DNA of 45,752 nucleotides from an uncultured Bacteroidota bacterium (GCA_902826165.1 CADEDV010000025.1:1-45752), one strand, 5' to 3'; shown: positions 7,570-15,539, counted from the stretch's first letter. Translations and numbers: made by a program. The notes: generated from the letters alone by a model not told the origin.

Positions 7570-8595
7570 ATGAAAAATTTGCTGCTTTTTCTGTTTGCCC
7601 TTCTTTCCGTCACATCCTGTACTAACAATACAAAAGACCATCCCCAAACAAAACCACCTGCAACAGCTGTTACAGCCTGCACCCTTTCAGAGATCAGTTA
7701 TTGCAGCCAGCCACAGGATTCCCTCACAAAGTATTTACCCGGCTGGAGTATCGTATGGCATCCTGCATCTGTCAATGGCAATTATGCTTTTGTTGCCACA
7801 GATGGATATAATTATGCGATTGCCATCCGTGGCTCTGTTATGGATTTTAACAGGGATGCACTGAATAACTGGATCTACCAGGACCTGCATGTGGCCGTGC
7901 AGAAAAAATGGCCATACACAGATAGTGTAAGCGGGGCAAAAATTTCAGAAGGCACTTATGATGGCTGGAAGAATCTTACTGCCATGAAAGACATACAATC
8001 AGGGCAAAGCCTTGAACGATTCCTGGATAGTGTGACCAGTACCACAACACCCATTTTAATTACCGGTCATAGTTTGGGCGGCAATCTCGCTACGGTATAT
8101 GCTTCCTGGTTATATACCCATTTTGAAACAGCAGGCAAACTGAATGAGCATATCAATGTGATCAGTTTTGCCGCACCCGCAGCAGGCAACAAAAATTTTG
8201 CGCAGGATTTTGACAAAAAATTTCCGCAGTCCGTTCGTTTTGAAAATAAAAATGATATCGTTCCGAAATTCCCGGTGGCCGAAAGGATCGAAGCACTGGG
8301 TAAATTATACGATTCTGTTCCTGCTGCCGCGAAGATCGAAGTGGGATATAACAGTGCCACCGTTCCGTTAAGTTCTGTTTTTGATTTTATCAGTATTGCC
8401 GTCAAGGGCATTGAACTGGTCAATGGGTTTTCCACGTATACGCAGACAAATGGCAACGGCGAGCTGATCAATATTCCTTTATCGGGTAAAAATAATTCGC
8501 ATGATATCAGCAGTTGGTTTGCCGAAGCTGGCTATCAGCACAGTATAGAACAGTATGCTGCCTTTCTTGGTGCACCTGTTATAAAAACACCGTAA
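7570..8595 (+). CDS. Lipase class 3 family lipoprotein
   Basis: Start ATG 7570 gives a 341-residue protein with a lipoprotein signal (MKNLLLFLFALLSVTSC, lipobox Cys17). The alpha/beta-hydrolase domain has the nucleophile elbow GHSLGG (Ser168), preceded by the lipase-3-like segment NYAIAIRGSV. A probable catalytic Asp lies in NDIVPKFP and a His near the end (SIEQYAAFLG region, YQHS). This is the fungal-lipase-like (class 3) family, usually acting on acylglycerols or other esters. The signal predicts an outer-membrane or periplasmic location. It follows a terminator and has its own promoter-like TATCTTTA at 7549-7556, so it is probably monocistronic; it converges with the transglutaminase gene. 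The substrate is unknown. Confidence 0.85.
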   Translation: MKNLLLFLFALLSVTSCTNNTKDHPQTKPPATAVTACTLSEISYCSQPQDSLTKYLPGWSIVWHPASVNGNYAFVATDGYNYAIAIRGSVMDFNRDALNNWIYQDLHVAVQKKWPYTDSVSGAKISEGTYDGWKNLTAMKDIQSGQSLERFLDSVTSTTTPILITGHSLGGNLATVYASWLYTHFETAGKLNEHINVISFAAPAAGNKNFAQDFDKKFPQSVRFENKNDIVPKFPVAERIEALGKLYDSVPAAAKIEVGYNSATVPLSSVFDFISIAVKGIELVNGFSTYTQTNGNGELINIPLSGKNNSHDISSWFAEAGYQHSIEQYAAFLGAPVIKTP

Positions 8596-8605
8596 TAACA
8601 GGCTC

Positions 8606-9627
8606 TCAGTTTGCAGCAATACTCTCTTTTGTTTTGCGGATATTCAGTTTATACCGCAACAGCACATCTTCGTTATACATGACATATAACCATTGTGTAT
8701 GCTCATTATCAACAGGGAAATCGTAAGTCACCCTGGCTCCATTTACAGCAACAGGTTTAATATAAACGTACGAGGGAACGGCCTGTTGTACTAACAGCTC
8801 TGATAAAGAATCGGGTGAAATCTCCATAATCTCCCGCCTGACCAGGTCCAGTTGAAGTTCAAGACGAATGGTATCCCAACTACAGCTTCAATTATTCCTT
8901 TTGAAGGAAGATAGGATGTGATAGAATACTTGCTATAAGATCGTTGCCGGTAAGGCATATAGCGGAATTCACCAAGAACAGGCGTTTCCGGTAACAATGT
9001 CCACCGGGTATCATCCGGGTAATGATGCTGAATAAATTTAGCCGGCGAACTCAAAAAATACCCGCTGTCGTAGTATTTAACAAAATCTCCCGACGGCATG
9101 GCAATATATCCACTGGCCCAGGTCACATCCAGCAGGAACCAACTGTTGTCAATATAGACAGCATTCCAGGAATGATTGGAACGAAAATTTGCATTGGCCT
9201 TATTCGCATCAGTGCGGGCATAGCCGGTAATGATCTCTGCCCTGATACCTGCATATTCGCAAAGTGATTTAAAGAGCCGGGCATAGCCTTCGCATACGGC
9301 GGTTTTTTCCTGCAGCACTTTCGTTGCTACCCGGTCGGTGAGTGATGGCAATGCTTTATCATCCAATTCCTCCTGCTCAAAAAAAACGGTCTTGTTCTTT
9401 GCCTTCCGATTTTTGGCAACCGGCCTGTAATAAGCAATATTACCCGTGATCCAGTAGAAAATGGCTTTCACTTTTTCTGTTTGCGTGGAGCAACTCTTTG
9501 TAAGCAGGAATGAAAGCCTGGCAGGATCGGTTTCCTTGTATGCTTCTCTTTCAGCTTTCCCCAACTGCTGCTGCGAGGAAACTGATACAGTTAAACAAAT
9601 AAGGCTTATCGTCAGGTAAATTTTCAC
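8606..9627 (-). pseudogene. Transglutaminase-like secreted protein, broken by a one-base frameshift
   Basis: The 5' part (9627 to about 8875) encodes a signal peptide (MKIYLTISLICLTVSVSSQQ) and a transglutaminase-like cysteine-protease fold with the full triad: C112 (KTAVCEGYARLF), H152 (NHSWNAVYID) and D167 (WFLLDVTWASG). From codon 251 the frame switches: it runs to a wrong ending (IPFVLNFNWTWSGG), while the proper C-terminus continues in another frame to 8606. Adding one G to the GGG at 8877-8875 (CCC on the plus strand) restores EAVVGDTIRLELQLD and a 340-residue protein ending TKESIAAN. This may be a sequencing error at a short homopolymer or a real recent mutation. Similar Bacteroidota proteins are secreted transglutaminase-domain proteins of unknown substrate. 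Confidence 0.85.
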
Positions 9628-9764
9628 GTTGCCGGTTGGGTGTTTATAAAGTTATTACAATTATTACGTTTTCCCCATGCCCGTGACAGGCCAAAAAACC
9701 CGGATACCCCTTCTCCGGCTTGCCGGAATCCTTTATCTTTACGGGGATTAAAAATTATAGTCCT

Positions 9765-9920
9765 ATGTCATTACTGAATCAGAACAATAAGAAAGGTAAA
9801 AAGAAGGATAACAAGAAAGCTCCTCCCGGCCCTAACCAGGGTTCCAAATTCATCCAGAAGCCGAAATCAACCGGCTTTGTAAGTAAACAATCGAATACCG
9901 GTTCACAAAGAGGCAGCTGA
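9765..9920 (+). CDS. Small lysine-rich basic protein (51 aa), unknown
   Basis: ATG 9765 to TGA 9920 encodes 51 residues with 11 Lys and 1 Arg against a single Asp. Lysines cluster at 9-18 (KKGKKKDNKK) and recur at 28, 32, 34 and 41; Gly, Pro, Ser, Asn and Gln fill the rest, so it is probably unstructured and could bind nucleic acid or ribosomes. There is no signal peptide or membrane segment. It lies 15 bases before a SET-domain protein gene on the same strand, with a TATCTTTA promoter-like box upstream (about 9735-9742). I do not recognise a named family. The tight pairing makes it a plausible methylation substrate of its neighbour, which is only an inference. Confidence 0.7.
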   Translation: MSLLNQNNKKGKKKDNKKAPPGPNQGSKFIQKPKSTGFVSKQSNTGSQRGS

Positions 9921-9935
9921 TCTCCCTGTCGCATT

Positions 9936-10352
9936 ATGACTAAAGAAGAATTGCTGCGGGAATTATCCCAGGAAATGTATGCCATGCTCAAGCCATCGCC
10001 TGTGCATGGCATCGGTGTTTTTGCGATGCAGGATATTCCCAAAGGCTGCCGGACCATATTTTCAAGAAATGTAGGCGAATGGATCAAGCTTCCCATTGCT
10101 GATGTTGAAAAATTGCCGGACCATTCCCGCAACCTCGTAGAGACCTATTGCCTCTATGATGAAGAACATTACTATGTCCCGGATTATGGTTTTAAAGTGA
10201 TGGACATGGTGAACTATCTCAATCACTCCTCCACACCGAATATCATTTCGGTAAATGATGGTGAATATTTTGAAGCTTTAACAGATATTGCGGCTGGTGA
10301 AGAACTGCTGGTCAATTATGGTTTGATAGTGGATACAACCGAATACGATTAG
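9936..10352 (+). CDS. SET-domain protein (putative protein-lysine methyltransferase)
   Basis: This 138-residue protein is almost only a SET domain. It shows GIGVFAMQDIPKG (25-37, N-terminal SAM-binding part), NYLNHSSTPN (93-102, the NHSxxPN motif with N96-H97) and GEELLVNYG (121-129, with Y128 as the expected catalytic Tyr). SET enzymes move a methyl group from SAM to lysine in proteins. Post-SET cysteines are absent, as in many bacterial members. It is cytoplasmic, with no signal or membrane segment. It follows the 51-residue basic protein by 15 bases and converges with the LytTR regulator gene. The substrate is unknown. Confidence 0.87.
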   Translation: MTKEELLRELSQEMYAMLKPSPVHGIGVFAMQDIPKGCRTIFSRNVGEWIKLPIADVEKLPDHSRNLVETYCLYDEEHYYVPDYGFKVMDMVNYLNHSSTPNIISVNDGEYFEALTDIAAGEELLVNYGLIVDTTEYD

Positions 10353-10354
10353 GA

Positions 10355-11077
10355 TCACCGCTTCAGGAATTTCCCTCTCAATAATTTTTCCATGACTTCT
10401 TCTTTCAGGTTACGGCTGATCGGTATATGATGTTGCCTGATCGTAATATCATTCCCTTCAATACTGTCAATCTTTGAAGCCGCCACGATGTACGATTTAT
10501 GTGTCTTGATAAAACGGTCGGCCGGCAGGTAATCCTCTACTGATTTAAAAGTGAGATAAGTGATATATTTTTTATCCTTTGTGTGAATAAGGACATAGTT
10601 CTGTAAAGCCTCAGCAAATAAAACTTCCTCATAATCCAGCTTCACCAGTTTATTATCTGCCTTAATAAAGAAATAATCTGTTCCGGGTGAAGAAGCTATT
10701 ACCGAATTCTTTTCTCTCACTTCATAAAACTCTTTCGCTTTTAAAGCCGCTTTCAGAAAACGGGCAAAAGAAATGGGTTTGACCAGGTAATCCAGGGCAT
10801 TCACTTCAAACCCATCCAATGCATATTGCGGGTAGGCAGTCGTGAAGATAACCGGCGGTGGTTGTTTTAAGGTCCTGAAGAATTCCAACCCTGTGATCTT
10901 GGGCATTTGTATATCCAGGAATAGCAACTGTACTTCTCCTTTGCTGATTGCCTCTGTTGCCTTCAGCGGGTTATCAAATTCACCGGCAAGCTGCAAAAAA
11001 TCCGTATCAGCAATATATTCCTTCAGGCCCTTTCTTGCCAGTGGCTCATCATCAATGATAATGCAATTAATGCTCAT
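10355..11077 (-). CDS. LytTR-family DNA-binding response regulator
   Basis: 240 residues: an N-terminal receiver domain (1-120) with acidic pocket IIDDEP, phospho-acceptor D55 in LFLDIQMPK and the conserved Lys in DYLVKPISFARF, then a C-terminal LytTR DNA-binding domain (about 135-235, with IKADNKLVKLDYEEVLFAEA and FIKTHKSYIVA). It should bind promoter DNA when phosphorylated by the sensor kinase encoded just upstream, whose stop overlaps this ATG by 4 bases. It is 2 bases from the convergent SET gene. No target is evident in the window; the inverted repeat at 12169-12195 upstream of the kinase is a possible autoregulatory site but is not a recognised LytTR consensus. Confidence 0.94.
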   Translation of the reverse strand: MSINCIIIDDEPLARKGLKEYIADTDFLQLAGEFDNPLKATEAISKGEVQLLFLDIQMPKITGLEFFRTLKQPPPVIFTTAYPQYALDGFEVNALDYLVKPISFARFLKAALKAKEFYEVREKNSVIASSPGTDYFFIKADNKLVKLDYEEVLFAEALQNYVLIHTKDKKYITYLTFKSVEDYLPADRFIKTHKSYIVAASKIDSIEGNDITIRQHHIPISRNLKEEVMEKLLRGKFLKR

Positions 11078-12105
11078 GACAGGCTGAGGTTAAGTTGTAC
11101 TGAAAATTTGTTGTTGCTGTCTGTTATTGTCAATTCGTGTTTCCCGGGATATAAAAGTTCCAGCCTTCGCTTCACATTAGTTAGCCCGATTCCTCCTTTC
11201 TCTTCAGCCGGGACAGAACTCATATTCTCTTTTGAATTCTCCACACTGAAAGAGAAGCTGCCATTGGACCTGTTCATTGCCAGCTTTACATAATTAGGTT
11301 TTCCCTGGTGATGTGAAATATACTTGAAGGCATTCTCCACAAAGGGTATTAACAATAAAGGTTCGATTGAAAATCCATTTACTTCCGGTGCACACTGAAA
11401 GCTTACGGTATAATTCTCATCCTTTCGCAAGTGTTGCAGATCCACATAATCATGGAGGTAACGTATCTCTTTCTCAATAGGTATCTTATCTCCTCCCATT
11501 TCATACAACTGGTAGCGCAGCATTTCAGAGAATTTATGCAGGGCTTCCCTGGCTTCAGCATTATCCTTCTTTATCAGGAAATAAACGGAGTTCAGTGAAT
11601 TGAAAAGGAAATGCGGGTTGATCTGTGATTTCAGGAAATTCAATTCAGTTTCTGCTTTTTCTTTCGCCACTTCAGCCAGCCGTTGCTGCATTTTGGTATA
11701 ATCAAACATCAGCTTGAAAGCAGCGCCTGCTGTTACCAGGAAAAAATGCGGGATCATATTATCATATATCCGGGTCCGCCAGCCGGAACTGAAATCCAGC
11801 AATGCAGGAGCATTTAACAATCGTCCCAGCACTTGCATCTTCAGTAAACTGCTGGCGATGATCATCCCCAAAAAAATAACAATGAAGCCGGCGTATCTCT
11901 TTTTGTAAAACAACTTAGGCAGCAGCAGGTAATTAGTGATATATACCATAATGGCGAGGTCAACCACTTTGACCAGTGTGACCTGGAAGGCTGTGCTTTC
12001 CTTACTGTAATCGTTCCGTCGTAAAAAAAACCAAAGCCCGAAGACCAGCATCCAGATAAACAGGTGATGCAGCTTATACTTCAAAAAGAATTCTCTGTTG
12101 TGCAT
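11074..12105 (-). CDS. LytS/YehU-type sensor histidine kinase
   Basis: 343 residues with four predicted membrane helices in the first 135 residues (about 14-28, 45-63, 71-90, 118-134), a short coiled-coil (MQQRLAEVAKEKAETELNFL) and a His_kinase domain. The phospho-acceptor is H165 in SQINPHFLFNSLNS. The ATPase part shows PFVENAFKYISHH (N box) and GGIGLTNVKRRLELLYPG (G box). It lacks a periplasmic sensor domain, so it probably senses a membrane state or small ligand. It overlaps the LytTR regulator gene by 4 bases (ATGA), making a co-translated two-component pair. Confidence 0.94.
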   Translation of the reverse strand: MHNREFFLKYKLHHLFIWMLVFGLWFFLRRNDYSKESTAFQVTLVKVVDLAIMVYITNYLLLPKLFYKKRYAGFIVIFLGMIIASSLLKMQVLGRLLNAPALLDFSSGWRTRIYDNMIPHFFLVTAGAAFKLMFDYTKMQQRLAEVAKEKAETELNFLKSQINPHFLFNSLNSVYFLIKKDNAEAREALHKFSEMLRYQLYEMGGDKIPIEKEIRYLHDYVDLQHLRKDENYTVSFQCAPEVNGFSIEPLLLIPFVENAFKYISHHQGKPNYVKLAMNRSNGSFSFSVENSKENMSSVPAEEKGGIGLTNVKRRLELLYPGKHELTITDSNNKFSVQLNLSLS

Positions 12106-12168
12106 ACTACAAATTAAATGTACAAATTCCCGGCCGCATAGCCGATTACATCATTGGCGGGGTTTGCG

Positions 12169-12195
12169 TGACGAAAGACAAATTTCAGTTCGTCA
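12169..12195. repeat. Inverted repeat in the lytS / dioxygenase divergent promoter region
   Basis: Arms TGACGAA (12169-12175) and TTCGTCA (12189-12195) are perfectly complementary around 13 bases. They lie midway in the 163-base divergent region between the kinase gene and the dioxygenase-like gene, so they could be an operator for either. No consensus was recognised. Confidence 0.4.
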
Positions 12196-12268
12196 AGCTT
12201 AGACTGCCTTTTATGTAATCCATTTGCAGGAAATCAAATAGTGGAGGAATTTTAGCAAAACAGTTTAT

Positions 12269-12916
12269 ATGAACACTCCATTTATCCTGCTTGCCTTCTT
12301 CTGCAGTTTATCATTACCGGCTTGCACACAGCCCTCGTCTGCAACCAAACCCGATATAAAAGTGGGAGGACCCTGTGAAGGCTGCGAAGCCGTTTATGAA
12401 TGTCCTGTTCCCTTTGACCAGCTCAATGAAGTGGATACACTGCCGGACTTCAATGATGCCGGTCCCAAAATTGAGATCAGTGGTACTGTTTACAAAGCAG
12501 ATGGCAAAACTGCCGCAGCAGGTGTGGTCATTTATATTTATCATACCGACCAGGCCGGTGTTTATCCGCGAAAAGGAACAGAGAAAGGATGGGCCCGGCG
12601 GCATGGCTATATCAGGGGCTGGGTTAAAACCGATGCAACCGGTTTTTATAAATTCTATACACTGGTACCGGCATCTTATTCCAACAGTAATAACCCCAAA
12701 CATATTCACCCGGTGATCAAAGAGCCCGGAAAGAGTGAATACTATATTGATGAATTGCTGTTTGACAATGATCCGTTTCTAACAACTGAAGAAAGAAACC
12801 GGCAGGAACAACGTGGTGGGAATGGCATACTGGTCACAAAAGAAAGAAACGGGAGATGGTATGCCGAACACAATATCATACTTGGAAAGAATATCCCGGG
12901 TTACCCGGCCAATTGA
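12269..12916 (+). CDS. Intradiol ring-cleavage dioxygenase-like lipoprotein
   Basis: 215 residues with a lipoprotein signal (lipobox LPAC, Cys19) and a Dioxygenase_C-type beta fold. All four Fe(III) ligands of intradiol dioxygenases appear: Y99 (YHTDQAGVYP), Y137 (VPASYSNS), H145 and H147 (NPKHIHPVI). Cytoplasmic relatives cleave catechols between the hydroxyls. Here the N-terminal catechol dioxygenase helical domain is absent and the protein is predicted to be exported and lipidated, so it may act on extracellular aromatics or have another role. A CEGCEAVYEC segment (36-45) just after the signal may form disulfides. It is divergent from the LytS kinase gene and has no aromatic-degradation genes beside it. 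Confidence 0.82.
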   Translation: MNTPFILLAFFCSLSLPACTQPSSATKPDIKVGGPCEGCEAVYECPVPFDQLNEVDTLPDFNDAGPKIEISGTVYKADGKTAAAGVVIYIYHTDQAGVYPRKGTEKGWARRHGYIRGWVKTDATGFYKFYTLVPASYSNSNNPKHIHPVIKEPGKSEYYIDELLFDNDPFLTTEERNRQEQRGGNGILVTKERNGRWYAEHNIILGKNIPGYPAN

Positions 12917-12918
12917 TA

Positions 12919-13395
12919 TCAGCGGATGTAAAACTCAGCCCTGACCTTATAATAAGTAACACCTCTTTCCACCATATTGGCCAGCATGCCATTGATCTTT
13001 ATCTTCCAAAGTTCTTTGGATTCATCAAACACAGATTCAACGATACCGCTGGAAAGAGCAACGAAAGAAGCTGAGCCACCGGAGCGAAAAGAATATTTAG
13101 CTTCCACTTCATCCTTGCTATCAGCTGCGGAAGTGATCTTATATTTTGTTGACTTTAATTTTTTATCCCGGAAAAAGACGGTGAAGAACTGGTCCCGTTG
13201 CTGCACCTGCACCCTTAGTTTTCCATGATCCCTGTACACTTTAACCGTAGCCGGCTGCAGTTCCAGGAAAAAATTATTGGCGCTGACCGTGTCGGTAATA
13301 AAAACCGGGCAGCGGCTCAATACGGAATCTTTTTCTTCCTGCCCGGCGGCAGCAAGGGTTGCAAAAACAAAGATCGCTGCAAGAATGGTTCGCAT
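12919..13395 (-). CDS. Secreted protein of unknown function
   Basis: ATG 13395 gives 158 residues with a clear signal peptide (MRTILAAIFVFATLAAAGQ); the frame extends to a TTG at 13416, but the ATG fits the signal better. The mature part is predicted beta-rich with many charged residues (FFLELQPATVKVYRDHGKLR, DQFFTVFFRDKKLKSTKYK). It has no motif I can assign to a family. It probably lies in the periplasm. It converges with the dioxygenase-like gene (2-base gap) and follows the YggS gene on the same strand by 66 bases, so co-transcription with it is possible. Confidence 0.7.
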   Translation of the reverse strand: MRTILAAIFVFATLAAAGQEEKDSVLSRCPVFITDTVSANNFFLELQPATVKVYRDHGKLRVQVQQRDQFFTVFFRDKKLKSTKYKITSAADSKDEVEAKYSFRSGGSASFVALSSGIVESVFDESKELWKIKINGMLANMVERGVTYYKVRAEFYIR

Positions 13396-13461
13396 GGTGG
13401 GTGAATTCGAACGCAAAAAATACGACTATTTACCGAAAACCAGCCTACCCTCTTGTGGGTA

Positions 13462-14151
13462 TCAGGCGGGTTTTTGCCGTTCGCCGAATAAGAGGCTGCC
13501 GATCCTGACCATATTGCTGCCTTCTTCCACCGCTATTTTATAATCACTGCTCATGCCCATCGAAAGAGTTTGAAGTAGCTGATTTGAAGTTTGAGGTTTG
13601 GCGTGTTTATCGAAAAGCGTCTTTAAATACCTGAATTCTTTCCTTACCAAATCCATGTTATCAGAAAAAGAGGCCATGCCCATTAATCCGCAAACCCGTA
13701 CATTATTGAGAACATTTAATTGGCTGTACTTTGGTAAAGTGTTTAACAAAAGTGATAATTCATTTTCGTCCAGGCCAAACTTGGTTTCTTCTTTAGCAAT
13801 ATATATCTGCAGCAGGCAATCAATAATCCGGTCCTTTTTTTTTGCCTGCTTATCAATCTCCTGCAACAATTTAAAACTATCCACTCCATGAATGAGGTGA
13901 ACAAAAGGAGCAATGTATTTTACTTTATTACTTTGAAGATGCCCGATAAAATGCCAGCGGATATCTTTGGGCAACTGCGCTTGCTTGTCCACCAGTTCCT
14001 GCACATAGTTCTCGCCAAAGTCGCGGTGGCCGAGTTCGTAGAGCTCAAGAATATCTTCGACTGGTTTTGTTTTGGAAACAGCCACCAGCGTCACATTCTT
14101 TGCATCCAGTTCCTGCCTGATCAATTTATATGCTTCTTTATTCACTGCCAT
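13462..14151 (-). CDS. yggS: YggS-family pyridoxal-phosphate homeostasis protein
   Basis: Start ATG 14151 (MAVNKEAYKLIRQ) gives 229 residues; the longer frame to 14214 only adds hairpin-encoded sequence. The alanine-racemase-like barrel shows the PLP lysine in LVAVSKTKP, then FGENYVQELVDK, RWHFIGHLQSNKVKYI, CGLMGMASF and EEGSNMVRIGSLLFGER. These proteins bind PLP and balance its supply; they are not racemases. Just before the LSMGMSSDYKIA motif there is an extra PQTSNQLLQT segment encoded by a TTTGAAGT-type repeat (13568-13597) that family members normally lack. It lies downstream of the acyl-CoA dehydrogenase gene, separated by a hairpin terminator. Confidence 0.92.
   Translation of the reverse strand: MAVNKEAYKLIRQELDAKNVTLVAVSKTKPVEDILELYELGHRDFGENYVQELVDKQAQLPKDIRWHFIGHLQSNKVKYIAPFVHLIHGVDSFKLLQEIDKQAKKKDRIIDCLLQIYIAKEETKFGLDENELSLLLNTLPKYSQLNVLNNVRVCGLMGMASFSDNMDLVRKEFRYLKTLFDKHAKPQTSNQLLQTLSMGMSSDYKIAVEEGSNMVRIGSLLFGERQKPA
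13568..13597. repeat. TTTGAAGT-type short repeat inside yggS
   Basis: The plus strand has TTTGAAGT at 13569-13576 and 13583-13590 and TTTGAGGT at 13590-13597. The same word occurs in the gap after the RND adaptor gene (42123-42130). Here the repeat is read in-frame on the minus strand as PQTSNQLLQ within yggS. Confidence 0.5.
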
Positions 14152-14171
14152 ACGCAAAGTTGCTGAAAATA

Positions 14172-14206
14172 AAAATGTGCTGATCATTTTCAAATCAGCA
14201 CATTTT
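14172..14206 (-). terminator. Hairpin terminator between acyl-CoA dehydrogenase and yggS
   Basis: A perfect 13-bp stem AAAATGTGCTGAT (14172-14184) / ATCAGCACATTTT (14194-14206) with a 9-nt loop. On the minus strand the stem ends in a T-rich tract, as expected for a Rho-independent terminator of the acyl-CoA dehydrogenase transcript (stop at 14225). The A/T-flanked symmetry means it could also act on plus-strand transcripts. Confidence 0.75.
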
Positions 14207-14224
14207 AAATTCATTTAAATAGCC

Positions 14225-15379
14225 TTACTTCAAAATACTTCTGCTGATCACAATCCGCTGCACTTCACTGGTGCCTTCGTAGATCTGGGTGATCTTGGCA
14301 TCCCGCATCAGCCTTTCTACATGGTATTCTTTGACGAAGCCGTATCCGCCATGTACCTGCACGGCTTCTACAGTCGTCCACATGGCCGTTTCAGATGCGT
14401 ATACTTTAGCCATGGAAGAACTCAATGTATAATCAAGATGGTTATCTTTTTCCCAGGCAGCTTTTAAACACAATAAACGGGCGGCTTCAATTTTAGTAGC
14501 CATATCCGCCAGCTTGAAAGCAATGGCCTGGTGATTCATGATCTCGGTACCAAAGGCTTTTCTTGTTTTGGAATATTCTTTCGCCAGTTCATAGGCACCA
14601 CTGGCAATTCCCAATGCCTGTGAAGCAATACCAATCCTTCCCCCTGCTAATGTTTTCATAGCGAATTTGAAACCAAAACCATCCTCACCAATGCGGTTTT
14701 CTTTGGGCACTTTCACATCGGTGAACATGACAGTATGTGTATCGCTGCCGCGGATACCGAGTTTATTTTCTTTAGCCGCAACCGTTACGCCGGGCCAGTT
14801 CTTTTCTACGATCAGGCAATTGATGCCTCTTGATCCTTTGGAAGGATCTGTTTGTGCAATCACTAAATAAACTGAAGCGGTGCCGCCATTGGTGATCCAG
14901 TTCTTGGTACCGTTCAATAAATAATGATCGCCTTTATCTTCTGCCGTGGTGCGTTGTGAAGTAGCATCACTTCCTGCCTCCGGCTCACTCAGCATAAAGG
15001 CGCCGATATATAATTCACCATCCTTTTTACCCTGGGCCAATGGCGTTAAATACTTTTGCTTTTGTTCTTCATTCCCATATTCCTGCAGGCCATAACAAAC
15101 AAGACTGTTGTTCACACTCATGCAGACACTCACACTGGCATCAATTTTTGAAATCTCTTCCATTGCCAGCACATAGCTGATCGTATCCATACCTGCTCCG
15201 CCATATTCAGGCTTCACCATCATACCCATAAAACCGAGATCGGCCAGTTTCATGATCTGTTCACGGGGAAATTGTTGCTTCTCATCCCTTTCAATAACTC
15301 CGGGCAAACATTCATTTTTGGCAAAGTCCCGGGCCGCCTGCCGGATCATCATCTGCTCTTCAGTCAGTTGAAACAACAT
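14225..15379 (-). CDS. Acyl-CoA dehydrogenase (short-chain/butyryl-CoA type)
   Basis: 384 residues, the normal length, with the three-domain acyl-CoA dehydrogenase fold: N-terminal helical (1-120), middle beta (FMLSEPEAGSDATSQRTTAE, about 128-147) and C-terminal helical (GRIGIASQALGIASGAYELA). The catalytic base is E368 in QIYEGTSEVQRI, the position used in short- and medium-chain enzymes. It oxidises acyl-CoA to trans-2-enoyl-CoA with FAD, passing electrons to ETF, in fatty-acid or branched-chain oxidation. It has its own promoter (TTTG-N18-TATATTTG at 15398-15427) and a terminator, so it is probably monocistronic. Chain length cannot be fixed from sequence. Confidence 0.94.
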   Translation of the reverse strand: MLFQLTEEQMMIRQAARDFAKNECLPGVIERDEKQQFPREQIMKLADLGFMGMMVKPEYGGAGMDTISYVLAMEEISKIDASVSVCMSVNNSLVCYGLQEYGNEEQKQKYLTPLAQGKKDGELYIGAFMLSEPEAGSDATSQRTTAEDKGDHYLLNGTKNWITNGGTASVYLVIAQTDPSKGSRGINCLIVEKNWPGVTVAAKENKLGIRGSDTHTVMFTDVKVPKENRIGEDGFGFKFAMKTLAGGRIGIASQALGIASGAYELAKEYSKTRKAFGTEIMNHQAIAFKLADMATKIEAARLLCLKAAWEKDNHLDYTLSSSMAKVYASETAMWTTVEAVQVHGGYGFVKEYHVERLMRDAKITQIYEGTSEVQRIVISRSILK

Positions 15380-15397
15380 ACGCTTGTTAGATTTTCA

Positions 15398-15427
15398 CAA
15401 ATATAAGGGCAAAGCCTTCTTGCCAAA
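15398..15427 (-). promoter_or_regulatory. Promoter of the acyl-CoA dehydrogenase gene
   Basis: On the minus strand TTTG (15427-15424), 18 bases, then TATATTTG (15405-15398), matching the Bacteroidota -33/-7 consensus. The predicted start near 15391 leaves a leader of about 12 bases before ATG 15379. Confidence 0.55.
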
Positions 15428-15517
15428 GAAAATTTGGAGGCTTTGGCGGTTAAGTTTTAGCCTCTTTTTACGGAGCCAATACCGCCTGAAGGGTATATAT
15501 CATGAACCGCTAAAGTC

Positions 15518-15525
15518 TACTTTTG
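15518..15525 (+). promoter_or_regulatory. Candidate -7 box (TACTTTTG) for the M48 protease gene
   Basis: TACTTTTG matches TAnnTTTG and ends 14 bases before ATG 15540. No good -33 TTTG is visible at 18-22 bases upstream. Confidence 0.42.
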
Positions 15526-15539
15526 AAAAAACTACCTGT

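Noticed and set aside
15437-15469. GAGGCT/AGCCTC hairpin followed by T residues
   Set aside because: It looks like a plus-strand terminator, but no plus-strand gene ends upstream; it lies in a divergent promoter region, has a 16-base loop and only a 6-bp stem.
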